This document shows positions 50,732 to 62,481 of a stretch of 64,000 bases of DNA, piece after piece. Below the pieces are notes generated by a model, which saw only the letters and a list, made by a program, of their open reading frames with translations, ran no database searches and was not told where the DNA came from. Source of the DNA: Rhodocollybia butyracea. Taxonomy: Eukaryota; Basidiomycota; Agaricomycetes; Agaricales; Omphalotaceae. The position numbers and the translations under genes are program-made. Within the stretch, counting starts at the first letter, position 1. Every line of letters starts with the position of its first letter. The DNA lies in NCBI GenBank assembly GCA_015501585.1, contig JADNRY010000309.1, positions 1 through 64,000 of the forward strand. The letters are read 5' to 3'.

Positions 50732-52052
50732 TTATTCTTCCAGGTCCAGCTCGGGTTGGTTGTGCCATACATGCCCCCTCATAAATCGATTCTCAAACTT
50801 CGCTGTCATTTCTTTACAGTTTATACCATATACCCCAAGAGTCTGAAACCTCGCCTGAAACTGCGATGGGCTTGGCTTTAAAATTGCCAGGCCTATATCA
50901 TATGAGGAACGCAAATAAAATCAGATCTAGGAGCGAGTACTCACATTCAGTAGTATAGAATCCAAAACATAGAGACACAGTCGTACAGCGCGGGTCCCCT
51001 CCAATGAGCTCAAAATAACGCCATAGCAGGTGCGGGTCCGATTCAACGTGCTCTGGGTCATAGTAATTTTGATAGGTTATTTGAAAATGGACATGTAGAG
51101 CGTCGTTGATTGCATTGGTGAACATGTGCTGGGTTTCATGAAGAAGTCTTTCCGAGCCAGGTAACTTGGGTGCGCCGTTGTGACCAATGAAGGTCACGGT
51201 GGGTGCCATAAAGTAAGCTTTAAACTCATCAAAAAGGACCCTCCATTCTCTTTTCGTTGCCTCTATTCTTTTGTCGGCCTGAAGATCTTCCTGAAGTTGA
51301 TCAGGGCGGAGAGGGTGGCTCATAACGAGTGTAAAGCGGCCATGGGCTGGCTCGCCTGAGCTGATGCCAATATACACCTGGCCATACTCGTTGATTTTGC
51401 CCCCGTCAGCTTTGACTAGAAAAGAATACGTGAGGATTCCGGGATGCAAAGAAAACCAGATCCGGGAGCGAGCACTCACATGTATAACCCAATGCTTTCC
51501 ACCCAAAACATGGACCACAGCCGTTCCATCCGGTGAGTGTGAAATAAATCCAACGCCGACCTTCCGGGTCCCGTGGTGCATATAAACCTTTATATTTCGG
51601 GGTCGCTTTAATTCTCAGGGCTCGAGTTATAATACTTTTGGTGAGGGATTTTCGTTTCTGGAGTATGATTGCGTGTGTTTCCCTGTCAGCGACGGTTTTG
51701 GGACCTGTCTGATAATATGTGCACAGTGCCAGGTATTAGTATGATTACCAGTAGGAAAATAGGCTTTAAATTGGACGAATACAAGCAAACACTTACGCGT
51801 TCCAACTGTAAACCTGTTTTGCCGTCAACGAGGGTCACGATGATTTCGGGTTTAGTCTGGCAATTTGCAGGTATCAGCGATAATATGACTCAGATTACCA
51901 GTAGCAACGAAAGGAAAACAGGTTTTATATTAGCACGAGCAAATACTCACATGCACTAACGACGATGACCCATCCAGTGTATTCATCGGAAAAGGGCACA
52001 CAGCAAGTATGGAGCTTGCTACAAGCGTAAATAGAAGCAGATCAGAGCGCAT
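50732..52052 (-). CDS. SSF3, secreted protein of an unrecognised family
   Basis: Five exons like SSF2, about 345 residues. Signal peptide MRSDLLLFTLVASSILAVCP; exon 2 TKPEIIVTLVDGKTGLQLER; exon 3 with RETHAIILQKRKSLTKSIIT and GLYAPRDPEGRRWIYF; exon 4 with YIGISSGEPAHGRFTLVMSH, KREWRVLFDEFKAYFMAPTV, MFTNAINDALHVHFQITYQN and GGDPRCTTVSLCFGFYTTE; exon 5 ends FENRFMRGHVWHNQPELDLE. Junction phases agree throughout (for example ACA-T/TC at the third intron), so the gene looks intact. Function unknown. The strongest conservation among the three copies is in exon 4 and the FEN.FM.GHVW motif of exon 5. Confidence 0.7.
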
Positions 52053-52262
52053 TTTTGAGGGTTGTGCAGATTGACCAGCAAGCTGTATTGAAGTGGGGAA
52101 CTGATCTGGCAGAACTACTGGAACTTTCCTTCGAGTTGGTTTTTATGAGAACGCTTGCACTGCATATTTATGACGACATGCTCGACTGTTCGGGTGTTTC
52201 GCTGTGTTTGATGCTCGACCCCCCAACAGCCCCCCGACATCACACGTTGGCATCAAAACAGC

Positions 52263-52491
52263 TCAGGATCCTTGAAATTGGATAGAATGTAGTAATAGGC
52301 TTGATACGGTACGACGAAGTTGGTGGTCATCTTTATGAGAGCTGTGAACGTCTTTCTGAGCGTCGTGGATCTCTCTAGGAGCGTTGTGGACAGCTTTGAG
52401 AGAACTGTAGCTGTCTCTAGGGGAGTTTCGGACATCTCTAGAGCCATAGACGTCTTTGTAGGCGTTACGGGAGTCTTTGCGCTGAGGCATG
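52263..52491 (-). pseudogene. Caleosin N-terminal fragment, unit C
   Basis: ATG at 52491 opens MPQRKDSRNAYKDVYGSRDV and continues through SPRDSYSSLKAVHNAPREIH and DAQKDVHSSHKDDHQ, collinear with residues 1-75 of the caleosin at 28578. After this the sequence leaves caleosin and enters SSF3 upstream DNA, so EF-hand and membrane parts are missing. The open frame survives for about 75 codons. Confidence 0.8.
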
Positions 52492-52619
52492 TCGGACGCG
52501 TTTATATTTGAGGAGGATATGGTGGCTCGAGTTCAAGATATGTTTTAGCGAGAAAAGAGCGATTGACCGACGCGTCATTTCTATTTCAGCGACTTCGTAG
52601 AAAAAATGTAAATTCCTAG

Positions 52620-52990
52620 AGTAATGATTCATTATTTTACTTTCCATTATATCAGTTCAAAATATTTGCTATAGCCAGAGACGTCCGCTTGAATAGTATC
52701 GTTTGACTCAGCTTCCAGAGCGCCAATGCCTGTTGAACCTCCTGAGCTGCACACTGCGCAACGAAAAATCTGGAAAAACTCACTTCATCCAAAATCAGTG
52801 TTGACATTTCGTTAAACGTCGAGCCGTCCTAGCAACGTTTCGACCTTTTACCATGAATGTTGAACTAAGCATGTGTCACAAACAACTGCTGTGAGCTCGT
52901 GAGGCCTGAGGCCTGAGGGCTTGTGATGTCAGGAGAACTTTTTCAGTTTCGAGAGCCGCTTGTGCATCACGGGCCAACGCGCCAGTCCTC
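52620..52990 (-). pseudogene. HSBP1-like pseudogene, unit C
   Basis: Collinear with 28720-29170: ccagagacgtccgcttgaat, tttcgttaaacgtcgag and atgtcaggagaac match. The start codon region is deleted or altered, and the coiled-coil exons carry indels. Non-functional copy of the gene at 28775-29110. Confidence 0.7.
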
Positions 52991-53211
52991 ACAGCCACCA
53001 AGAGTCAAAGCTGAAAATATCTACAACAACATGACGTCAGTATATAGCAGCATGCCAACGGTTTGGCGTCAGCAAGATCGTCAGCCAGATCGTCAGCTTG
53101 CGTCAGAGCTTGCATCAGATACGTACGTCCTTAAGGCCTTAAGTTCTTAAGAACGAGCAGTCACCAATGCGATCGTTCTTAAGATTTTCCCGTTTTCTAT
53201 CTTTCCGAAAA

Positions 53212-54175
53212 ATGTCAACTCATGCAGGCACCGCCAACACCAAATTTACCGTCCAAAAACTTTTTGACGTCTCCAACTGGACATGCGTCGTTACCGGAGG
53301 TGGGACTGGAATCGGGTTAATGATTGCTCAGGCGTTCGCCAACAACGGAGCTCGAGTCTACATCACCTCACGCCGTAAATCGGTCCTCGACAACGCGGTC
53401 GATACATGGGGCAACTCTCTTGCACACCCCAAAGGCCAGCTGATTGCCGTCGAGTGCGATATCACCTCCAAAGAATCCATCCAGAGCCTCGTGAAGGAGC
53501 TGAAGGATAACAGAGGAGAGAAGAACATCGATGTGTTGGTGAATAACGCCGGGGTAAGTCTAGAAAATAGCGAAGTTGAGAAGGGAGATGAGAGTGCGGA
53601 AGAGCTGAGTAAGGAGTTGTTCAGCGAAAATTTCGAAAAGTGGGAGGAAGTTTATCGCACGAATGTCATCGGACATTTTTTCACGACAGCAGCCTTTATC
53701 CCTTTACTCGCAGCCACATCATCCGTTCATCAAGGTCGCACGGCTGCGATCATCAATACTTCCTCCATGTCGGGCATCACCCGTACATCCCAACACCACT
53801 TTGAATACAACGTCTCTAAAGGTGCTGCTATCCACCTTACTACGTTGCTCTCCCAAGAACTTCGTCGCAAGAAAACCAATATTCGTGTCAACTCGATTGC
53901 GCCAGGGATTTTCCCGAGTGAGATGACGACGAAAGAGGAGAGTGACGAGATGAACAAGTCAACTATCCCTACTGGCGAAGATTATGGTGAACACAAAGGT
54001 ATTCCAGCGGGAAGACCCGGGTCGGATGAGGATATGGCTCAAGCCGCATTGTTGCTGGCATGTAATCAGTATGCCTATGGACAGGTGAGTCTTGAGCCTT
54101 TTGAAGGGTCAACTGGTACTTACATAGTCCTAGACAATTACGATCGACGGAGGGTATCTTCTTTATCACCCTTGA
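53212..54175 (+). CDS. Short-chain dehydrogenase/reductase (SDR), RhlG-like
   Basis: Exon 53212-54084, a 49-nt intron (gtgagt..cctag) and a short exon 54134-54175 ending DGGYLLYHP give 304 residues. Classical SDR features: TGGGTGIGLMIAQAFANNGA (Rossmann cofactor site), NNAGVS, the catalytic Ser in NTSSMSG, Tyr and Lys in FEYNVSKGAAIH, and VNSIAPGIFPSEMT after the active site. The first-strand Arg in VYITSRRKSVLD suggests NADPH. The architecture resembles rhamnolipid-biosynthesis-type 3-oxoacyl reductases; the substrate is not predictable. An in-frame ATG at 53167 would add a basic leader (MRSFLRFSRFLSFRK) and could be a mitochondrial signal. A decayed duplicate lies at 39827-40610. Confidence 0.88.
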
Positions 54176-56200
54176 GCGCTGTAGAACGACGATACATAGC
54201 GTGCATTCGGCATGGCAATAAAACTGTATATTAGCGGTCTTTAAATACTATACTCGTAACTCAGTTCCTACATAAGGATCTCCGGCGACACAATCGTCTG
54301 TCAGAAAGTCAAATGTTTAGCAGTCAATCACATCATGCAATCCAAGCTACTCACGCGTTGTTATTGTTCAAACCCACGGAATTGAAGGTGTACGTCCACG
54401 ACTCTTGTATCAATGACACCTAGTATTAACATTACTGCCGACATACGAGTACCCTTATCATCGGTCTCCGTCACTTGGTATTTCGGCTTCGAAGTGGGCC
54501 TTGATCAATAAAACTGGAGAAACCATTAATCGTTGAGAAAAGGAACAACAGAGCCAAGATCGGATAGATGTATCGCTGTAGACTTGGGTAAAGGATGTTG
54601 TTGTTCAACCGGCAGTAGTGAAATCGTGAAGATAATCGCTAATTGTTGGACTCCCGAGACTGAAAGACTCTTTGTGTGCAAACAGACGTGGATAAGGGCG
54701 AGAAAGCGGCTAATTATCGTGAGATGCCTCGAAATCGCTATAGCCCAAGGTAAAAACATTGGCAGGAGTCATCAGAGTAAAAGACGCACTATAAGCAGCA
54801 CAAATTCCCCTCAAAACGAATTGATATCCTGCGACCAATAATCATCCTGCCAGTAATGTTAACCGGGATGCAGCACTCGATCTCCTGCGCTCAGCGTGGA
54901 AGTCCACCCGTTCGAAGCACAGATATCAGAGCAACGAGCGCGTCGAAAGGTTCTCGTTATCGAGGCAGTATATAATTGGAAAAATCTGAAAAAACCTTGT
55001 CAGAGAGACCGTGGATCCAAAATAAATGTACGCACCTAGTCCTATGTCAAACTTTCAGGCCTTTCCTCCACCGTTGGTCATATTGCGTTCTTGTTGAATC
55101 AATTTGAGTAACAGCGTTTAAACAGCGATGAGCGTCAAACAGTGTCTCACGTGTATGATTGCTCACTACCACGGTCACTTGGTTCTCTTTCTATAGAACT
55201 TAGTATACTTACTTATATCGATCGCCATTTCTCAGTGAATGAGGACCTAAAGTGGCATCTACAGGGTATTACTCAGGTATTACTTGGGATATTAGCAAAC
55301 AGTGGCGAATCGCAACTGTTCGAAGTAAAATAATGATACTCTAGCTCAAAATAAGTGAATACACAAAAACAACAACACCAACAAGTACAGTAAGATCTTG
55401 TTAGTACAGGGGACACAGCTGGAGCGCTGACGTCTCGGAAAAAATAAGGTAATTATTGCGGATTAGTCTTCAAGTGCTTGGTAGCATTATTAAGTGGTCT
55501 TTGTCACAATCCAGCCAGCTTTGACCGTTACGCCAAAACGGCACTATAAACACAAACTATGTGTTCAGCCTCTGGATTGTATATATACGCACATCTTGGC
55601 GGTTCAAGTGTGGTAAGCCACGCAGGCTTACACATTATTTGAGTCATCCAACGGAAACTCACTCAACAACAGCAGATCCAATGTGGCGTTCTAGGCTTAT
55701 ATGACGTGCTAACGGGCAGGTTTTGATCGTGCCAATTGCCGATGACTACAAGATGAATCTCCTGGTAGGGAAGAGATGACTCCTATCATACCGCGCAGTG
55801 CAAGCCAGCTTACTTAGAGAGTGTTAGATTAAGTACTATGCTGCCTATATTAAGTGTATGGAATTGTGGGACTACCACATGCAGCACCCCAACTATAGTC
55901 AGGCTATAGCCTTAGCCCGGTGCCAAACGTTTGAGTTGTTCGTCAATGATAAATTGGTTTATAGCTGTGGCTGTTGGCTGTAGCGCTTGTGTAGTTCAAT
56001 GCCCAGTGAAGTCTGATGATCATAGTAGGTCAAAGCGGTCGGATGCGCTGTGTATCTATAAGTAGCACCAAAGTTCACGTCGCCGATTAAGCGAGCACTA
56101 TATTTAAGGAATATACTCAAGCACAACCTAATTCTCATAAACTCCAAACCACTATCTCGATCATTTATACCAACAGTAGTCTCATTTGACATTTTCTCAT
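54176..56200. other. Intergenic, SDR duplication flank and unassigned sequence
   Basis: 54660-55190 matches the flank of the decayed SDR (40611-41074 and 47304-47400). From 55200 to 56200 no gene or repeat is recognised. Confidence 0.5.
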
Positions 56201-56208
56201 TGAACGCT

Positions 56209-57482
56209 ATGGTGAGCACTTTCGTACTGTTTCCAATGAGAGTACTGCGGATTGCTTATGTATCATTTCTTCAGGGGGTTATTCCAGACCGTGCCAAAAA
56301 CTCTTTTTCTCCTTTCTCCTCCCCACTTTCGGCCGCTGTTGACAGTAGCACGCTTACTCCAGGTCAGACTGTAGCGTCGCGCTCGACAGTGGTCCGGTGC
56401 CGACCAAGGAACCTCCACCATTGCGTTATATTATCAAACGGTAGAAGCAGCTGCCAAGCCACTGCTGTGACTACTAGTACTATTTCAACAGATCCGATAG
56501 TGCAAACTACCGGCCTGAACAAGCTTCTAAACCGATCATTCCTACATCGACGTGAGAGAGCCTTGTCACAATGCGGTTGAAACAATCACGGTTGATTTGA
56601 ACTGTATTTTTTTTAGCCTAATACCAAATGCAGCTGTTATAGATTATACTTGGTACGTTTCTCTGTGTATGCGTATTGAATTCTTGATTGAATTTCATAC
56701 CGATATTTATCTTCAAAAACTACAGCGATGGGGATGCCAGAGTCATGCTCCTTATGGAGAATTCTACCGCGACACTATTACCAGCTACCCCGCTACGTGA
56801 GTTTCTTATACCTAGAAATCTGATCATATAACCTCACTTACAATGTGAAATGCAGGTACTTACTTCAATGTCTTCCAGCCCAGTTTCTGTATACACCATA
56901 AATCATGTAAATGCTATCATCCATGGACAATTGGTGCTCTTTCCGGCACTCTCTTCTTGCTCCTTGTCCTGCTTCTATGGATTCACCGACTGACCGTTTT
57001 GCGTATATGCTTGCGTTTAGTAGGCAAAGAAGAGCAGTCTATATCTCCTTTGTGCATTCAATTTATGGATTCGTAATGTTGAAGGTAGACTGATACTGTT
57101 GTTATCATAGTGTAACTGGCATTACCGATACCCAAGCTGATACCAATGTTCCACGGAGAACTGAAGAGATAGAAACTACTGGACCGACATCCTGGGGGCT
57201 CCTTTCACTCAACGTATGTTTCTATTGGCGGACTCATTGCTCACTAAACTAAAGCTTGAACTAAAAATCAAGGACTCAGGCTAAAAAGAGCTGAAGCCGA
57301 AGCACAAGCTCGGAATGCACAAGAGCTATGTATCACACGGAAGCATGAGTGTCATTTGTGACGAACATGGGAGTCGAGAGGAGATCACTACCTTACATCA
57401 AAGCGTGGCTGAGCTGCTGGATCGGATGAGAAGGTTGGAAGAGAATGAGGGCTCACCCCCAGAATATGGCTCTCAGCCATGA
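56209..57482 (+). pseudogene. Possible single-pass membrane protein gene, probably decayed
   Basis: A Ser/Thr-rich frame at 56276-56580 is followed, in other phases, by a clear transmembrane helix at 56930-56992 (IGALSGTLFLLLVLLLW, then IHR) and by a coiled-coil tail ending at 57482 (EITTLHQSVAELLDRMRRLE, then SPPEYGSQP). Ser/Thr-rich ectodomain, one helix and a coiled-coil tail ending in PP-x-Y is a layout I know from many mushroom membrane proteins. Several junctions could not be joined in phase, so it is either decayed or my splicing is incomplete. Confidence 0.3.
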
Positions 57483-58479
57483 GTTGTTGAGATGCAAACT
57501 CGTACTTACGATACTCGAACAGCTGGAATGTGTCACAGTAGAGAGCGAGAATTGCGTAGACAATGAATATAATAATATCAAAATGAGTGCAAAGTCGGCG
57601 GCAGGTGCAACTTGTGCGAACTCATCCGAGCGAAAGAAAGACTTCAGCTTACTACTACCGACAATGGAATATAACAACATGGAATGCACCTTGGGATGCA
57701 AGGACATTTCAGATAATCGAATACAACTACCGGGGCTCAGCAAGGTGCTGGTCCCTCAAGCTCCAGGGTGTGCCAGTGTATACAGTGGACAGAACTTGTT
57801 TGTACTAGGTGACCACCAACCTCCGGGTCTCCAATCGGTCTTAACTTTCTAGCCATTGATGAGGCGGATGGATCTACAGCACCTTAGTTGCGAGCTCGTC
57901 CACTCCTCTCTCAATGGTTCCGGCGTTCAGCACTTGGACCATGCCGTGTAATAAAATCCTCCTCCAGAACTTTACCCAATTTCACATCGAGTAGTATGAG
58001 TTTTATTCTGTGAATGTATCATTATCAGTGATCACATAAGTACAATGCGCTTACTGCACACTGTAAACACGAGTATATGCACTGCTCTCGAGGCTGTTCG
58101 GAAGAGTTCACTGGGCGCTTTGTCTGATGTGACCTTGATGTATTGCAGCTAAATGTAATAAATGTGACCAGACGCGCAGAGCCCTGCATGCATACTCTTT
58201 TCTTCCCTCATGACTGATAAAACAGAAGAGGGAGTTGCTGGCAGACTACATACAGCATTGAACGGTCAGAAAACGCGTCAACGGGCACCCACAAAGGCCG
58301 AAAACCGGTGGGCAGTGTGGTAGTATGCTGGTGTGGCTTTCTTATCGATTGCATGCGTTGTGATTTCAAATATCGTATACGGAAATATGAAACTTGAGTG
58401 TTCAAGTTCACCCTGAACATACTATGGGTTGCCAAGAAGTGCAACTTTTTGATAAATCGCTTATAACTGTGCAGCAACT
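57483..58479. other. Intergenic, with dispersed repeat copy 2
   Basis: 57929-57970 carries cgttcagcacttgga and ccatgccgtgtaataa, as at 18813-18860. Nothing else was recognised. Confidence 0.5.
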
Positions 58480-59183
58480 CACTGCGGCAGCGTCAAAAAA
58501 TACCGGGCGAAATTATTGCCGAAATTATTGCTGTAATTGCTTACCTTTTTCGATAGAGATTTCGCGTGTAAATCTTTGATAATTTCGGCTGAAAAATATA
58601 CTGTAATTGATTATATTTTTCAATCCGAATTTCACCGGTAATCTGTTATCTATTTCGTCCGAAAAAGATAATGAAATTCCTTATCTATTTCATTAAAAAT
58701 TTCGCTCGAAATTATTACAAGGTAATAACTGGCCAAGAACTGGGAGGCTCGGTCATGTGATGCATCTGACAATACTTTAGGCGAATGTGAGAGCAGAACT
58801 GGACAGAGTTGTAGCAATTTTATGTCTGGGTGTGACTAGTGCAGCCATGCATGTACAGAATCCATAAGTCGCGTTCAAAGACAGGAAATCTTGTCAGATG
58901 CATCACATGACTGAGCCTCCCAGTTCTTGGCCAGTTATTACCTTGTAATAATTTTGAGCGAAATTTTTAATGAAATAGATAAGGAATTTCATTATCTTTT
59001 TCGGACGAAATAGATAACAGATTACTGGTGAAATTCGGATTGAAAAACATAATCAATTACAGTATATTTTTCAGCCGAAATTATCAAAGATTTACACGCA
59101 AAATCTCTATCGAAAAAGGTAAGCAATTACAACAATAATTTCGGCAATAATTTCGCCCGATATTTTTTGACGCTGGCGTAGTG
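58480..59183. mobile_element. CACTA-like foldback element, 704 bp
   Basis: The right end reads CACTACGCCAGCGTC inward, and the left end CACTGCGGCAGCGTC. The triplet ACT flanks both ends (58477-58479 and 59184-59186). Inverted arms of about 290 bp (58480-58771 and 58890-59183) leave a loop of about 120 bp. The arms share their motif series (aaattattgccgaaattatt, gataatgaaattcctt) with the element at 41075-47303, so both belong to one family. No coding capacity. It ends about 580 bp upstream of the P450 start. Confidence 0.85.
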
Positions 59184-59763
59184 ACTGAATATCTCAGAAC
59201 TCTGAATAGATAGATCGATTTGTAGTAGATAAGAACTCTTACTCTGAATTTCCTGTATTTTTGGAGATTTTATTGCCTGTGATTATATAGGATTATATCG
59301 AATATCCCGAGTACGAGCGCAAGTAAGTACGAATAGCAAGCGATTTCGATATGGCCCTGTCACCTCCTGTCACCAGCAACAGCCAGCAACCTGGTTCCGA
59401 AATTAAACAGAAATTGCAAATTACTGGCAGATGCAATATCCTATTCGTTTAGTTCATGAATGTAATTACACATAAGCTACTTTGTACTACTTACCTTTCT
59501 GGGAGAGCTTGCAGTCTACCTAGTCTACCCTCCCTGTGGGTCGAGCTTGCTGCTTCTCTCCGGCTGTTCCCGACGCCTGGGTGGGACCTTGCTGCAGAGT
59601 GGAGCCGAGTTACTACTACTGCAGTCCGCCAGTCGTGCAACCTAGTAGGCATCTCATAAAAGGACATGAATGTCTCAACTAAGATCCTATCTGCATTCCT
59701 CATGATGCTCACTTTGGAGCCAATACACGCCCTAGTCCTTTTCTCCAGTTTGGTGTTCATTAA
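59184..59763. other. P450 upstream region, with dispersed repeat copy 3
   Basis: 59505-59620 matches 18868-18960 (ctccctgtgggtcgagct, gagtggagccgag). A frame at 59666-59830 encodes a hydrophobic leader-like peptide but in a different phase from the P450. Confidence 0.5.
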
Positions 59764-61893
59764 ATGCTACAATGGAAGAACTCACGTCAACTCCCTCTCC
59801 CTCCTGGGCCCAGGAAGCTTCCGATTCTAGGGAACTTGTTAGATATTCCTAGGAAAGGATTCATTTGGCTTGAATACGGAGAGATGTGTCGAAAACACAG
59901 TGAGGAGCTGTTCATAATCGAGCATACATATACTCACGGAGATCATAGATTCTGAGATTATCCACCTGAGCGCTCTTGGCAACTCCATCATTGTTCTAGA
60001 TTCCGCGCAGGCGGTGAGTGATCTGCTTGAGAAGCGGTCTTCGCTGTACTCGAGTCGACCTTCTACGGTATGTGATGCCGATGCTAGCTCGTCTACATAC
60101 TCAGTTTTGTCAGGTTATGTTCGGGGAGCTGATGGGGTATGTTTTTTATTGGCAGACGCACCGCCGATATTGTGCATTCACAAGAATCTTTCTGGCTCAA
60201 GAAAAGATATCGGCGGAGTGAATCATATCATCTCTGACACTATAACTTAATAATAGGTGGGGAATAACATTTGTTTTACGACCTTACGACGAGTTGTGGA
60301 AAGCTCAGCGAAGAATATTCACACATGCAATCCCTCCGTCAGACACAAAGCGTTTTCACTCGAAACAGATCACAGCTACTCATGATCTTCTTCGGGTCCT
60401 CGCACATTCTGATAACATCATGAAAGATTTACATCAGTATGTGAGCACCTCAATAGCCCAGTCATAAGAAAACCGATGTAGTCTTTGCTTCTAGATGGGC
60501 TGCTGTTTTTATCATGGACGTAGCTTATGGGATTCAAGGAAAGGAAGCCGTATCCTTCCTCAAGACGGCGATCGAAGCATCACAATCTATAGCTATTGCT
60601 GGCACCCCTGGAGCATTTTTAGTAGACCATATTCCCATTCGTGAGTGGAATGCTGGTATCTCATGTTTATCTTGACACCCAGGACCCAGTGAAATACGTA
60701 CCAGAATGGTTTCCGGGAGCCGACTTCAAGCGTAAAGCGAGAGAATGGAATCTGTTACGAGTAAAGATGACTGAAGACACTTTTCGGTTAACTAAAGAAA
60801 GAATGGTACGTTATTTGTTATTGCATTGTCACATCTTTCCTAATGTAGAGCCTCGTTAGGCCGCTGGGACCGCTACGCCATCTCTTGCATCAGTCGCCCT
60901 TGAACAAATGGATCTTACCAAGGACATACGACAACAGGAAGAACTTATCAAGGCCACATCTCTCTCAGCGTATTCAGGTAGTATAAACAGTCCGTTCTAT
61001 TAGGAGTCTGCGACTCACCCTATCTCACAAGGCGGTACAGATACAGTGGTCGTGGCCTTGGGGGCTTTTATCTTGGTGGGCAAGGTGGCTTTGATTCCCT
61101 ATTTGCTTTATTCTTAATGAAACACAGGCTATGTTGATGAACCCAGATGTTCAAGTCGAAGCTCAGCGTGAGCTTGACAAGGTTTTGGCACCAGGAGATC
61201 TACCAACCTTTTCCCTCAAATCTGATCTTCCGTATATCTCGGCGATTGTTCGAGAGGTTCTGAGGTACTAGCCTGCTTTGGCTGACAATCAATACACTCA
61301 CAATCCACTTTCCCAGATATCAACCAGTTGCGCCTGTAGGCTTTCCACATCTCAGCACCAAAGAGGATGTCTACAAGGGATACTTGATTCCTAAAGGCTC
61401 AATCATCATGCCTAATGTTTGGTAAGCATACACACTTTTCACTTGCTCGTAGTTCTGATTAAGCCCAGGTCAATCTTACACAATGAAAAAGACTATCCAG
61501 ATCCAGATCAATTTAATCCTTCCCGTTATCTTGACGCTAATGGAAAAATAGACGCCAGTGTCAAGGATCCAACAGGACCTGCGTTCGGATTTGGCAGGCG
61601 TGCTTGCGTGAGTACCATGTACCTTCTCTCGGTGAGGCGTTGAACTTGGGTACATTTATCAATAGCCCGGTAAAGATGTTGCGTTGGCATCGTTGTGGAT
61701 CGGCGTGGCGTCCATTCTCGCTTGTTATAGCATTGAGCCAGAGGTTGATCAGTATGGTAACCTTATGGAGCGAAAAGGAGAGTGGTATTCAGGACCATCA
61801 GTAGTCAACCACCCACTTCCTTTCAAATGCCGCTTCATTTCTCGCTCTAAAGAAGTAGAAACATCTCTAAACTTTGTAGGAAAGTTTCTTTGA
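59764..61893 (+). CDS. Cytochrome P450 monooxygenase
   Basis: Twelve exons (59764-59899, 59949-60067, 60105-60136, 60257-60436, 60495-60640, 60690-60805, 60860-60977, 61032-61075, 61128-61264, 61317-61421, 61469-61607, 61666-61893) sum to 1500 nt, 499 residues, with all phases consistent. Features: the proline hinge LPLPPGPRKLPILGNLLD, the C-helix ELWKAQRRIFTHA, the I-helix SGGTDTVVVALGA, the K-helix E-x-x-R in IVREVLRYQP, the PDPDQFNPSRY region, and haem loop FGFGRRACPG, whose Cys codon sits at the last junction. It resembles the large mushroom CYP clans annotated as O-methylsterigmatocystin-oxidoreductase-like; substrate unknown. The start at 59764 lacks the usual N-terminal membrane anchor, because TAA directly precedes it; a leader in another phase lies just upstream. 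Confidence 0.88.
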
Positions 61894-62481
61894 AAACTGT
61901 GTATATCTATCAAAGCCAATCGATATCAAATGTTTGGCATTCAGACTCCCGAAACCTGAATTCAAAACAGATAGAAGGTTCATTTGAGCTCGAGGAGGAA
62001 TAGGCTGCCCTGCTCGAGAGCAGTCGCAACTGCGTGGCTACTATAGGACTAGATTTACACGGCGGCCTCTTCCGCTACTTTCCACTAGCGTTATTGCCCA
62101 CCATGACAGTGATGCGTTAATGCACAAGCTAATTACTCAACAATTGCTGTTCGCGCCCAGTTCAAGCAGAACTTGGCAATTCCGAGTTGATTCCGAGAGC
62201 GATTATAATAGTATGACTCCTGTTCCTCTTCGATACAGAGGCGTAGGAAATCGGAAACTGTAACGATACATATCACTTTCAGCCTCGGGCTGACTGGGCC
62301 GAGTAATCCTAATCCTAATCCTGATCCTATTCACCCATGGTGGTTTTTGGACCCTTTGGCCCTCCGCCTACCCATGCGGCCTCGCTATACGTAACGGAGG
62401 GCTGAGCCGGGTATCAATCAATCAACCTATCTGTCAATACTTCCCAACACGGATAACGCGCTAAATTGAAAACACCTTTCT
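61894..62481. other. Intergenic, no gene seen
   Basis: Between the P450 and the last gene. Contains a short taatcc repeat near 62306-62328. Confidence 0.5.

Larger units (their letters stand above)
50570..52990. repeat. SSF duplication unit C
   Basis: Starts with a flank matching 30380-30540 and 48560-48710 (ttgttccatagctagcaccg, tcaaatatgcaatg), then SSF3, then the longest retained caleosin/HSBP1 segment. That segment (52320-52990) is collinear with 28430-29170, so this unit preserves the ancestral junction best. Confidence 0.7.

Noticed and set aside
62305..62330. Telomere-like repeat
   Set aside because: The unit is taatcc, not the TTAGGG/CCCTAA expected for basidiomycete telomeres, and only three to four units are present.
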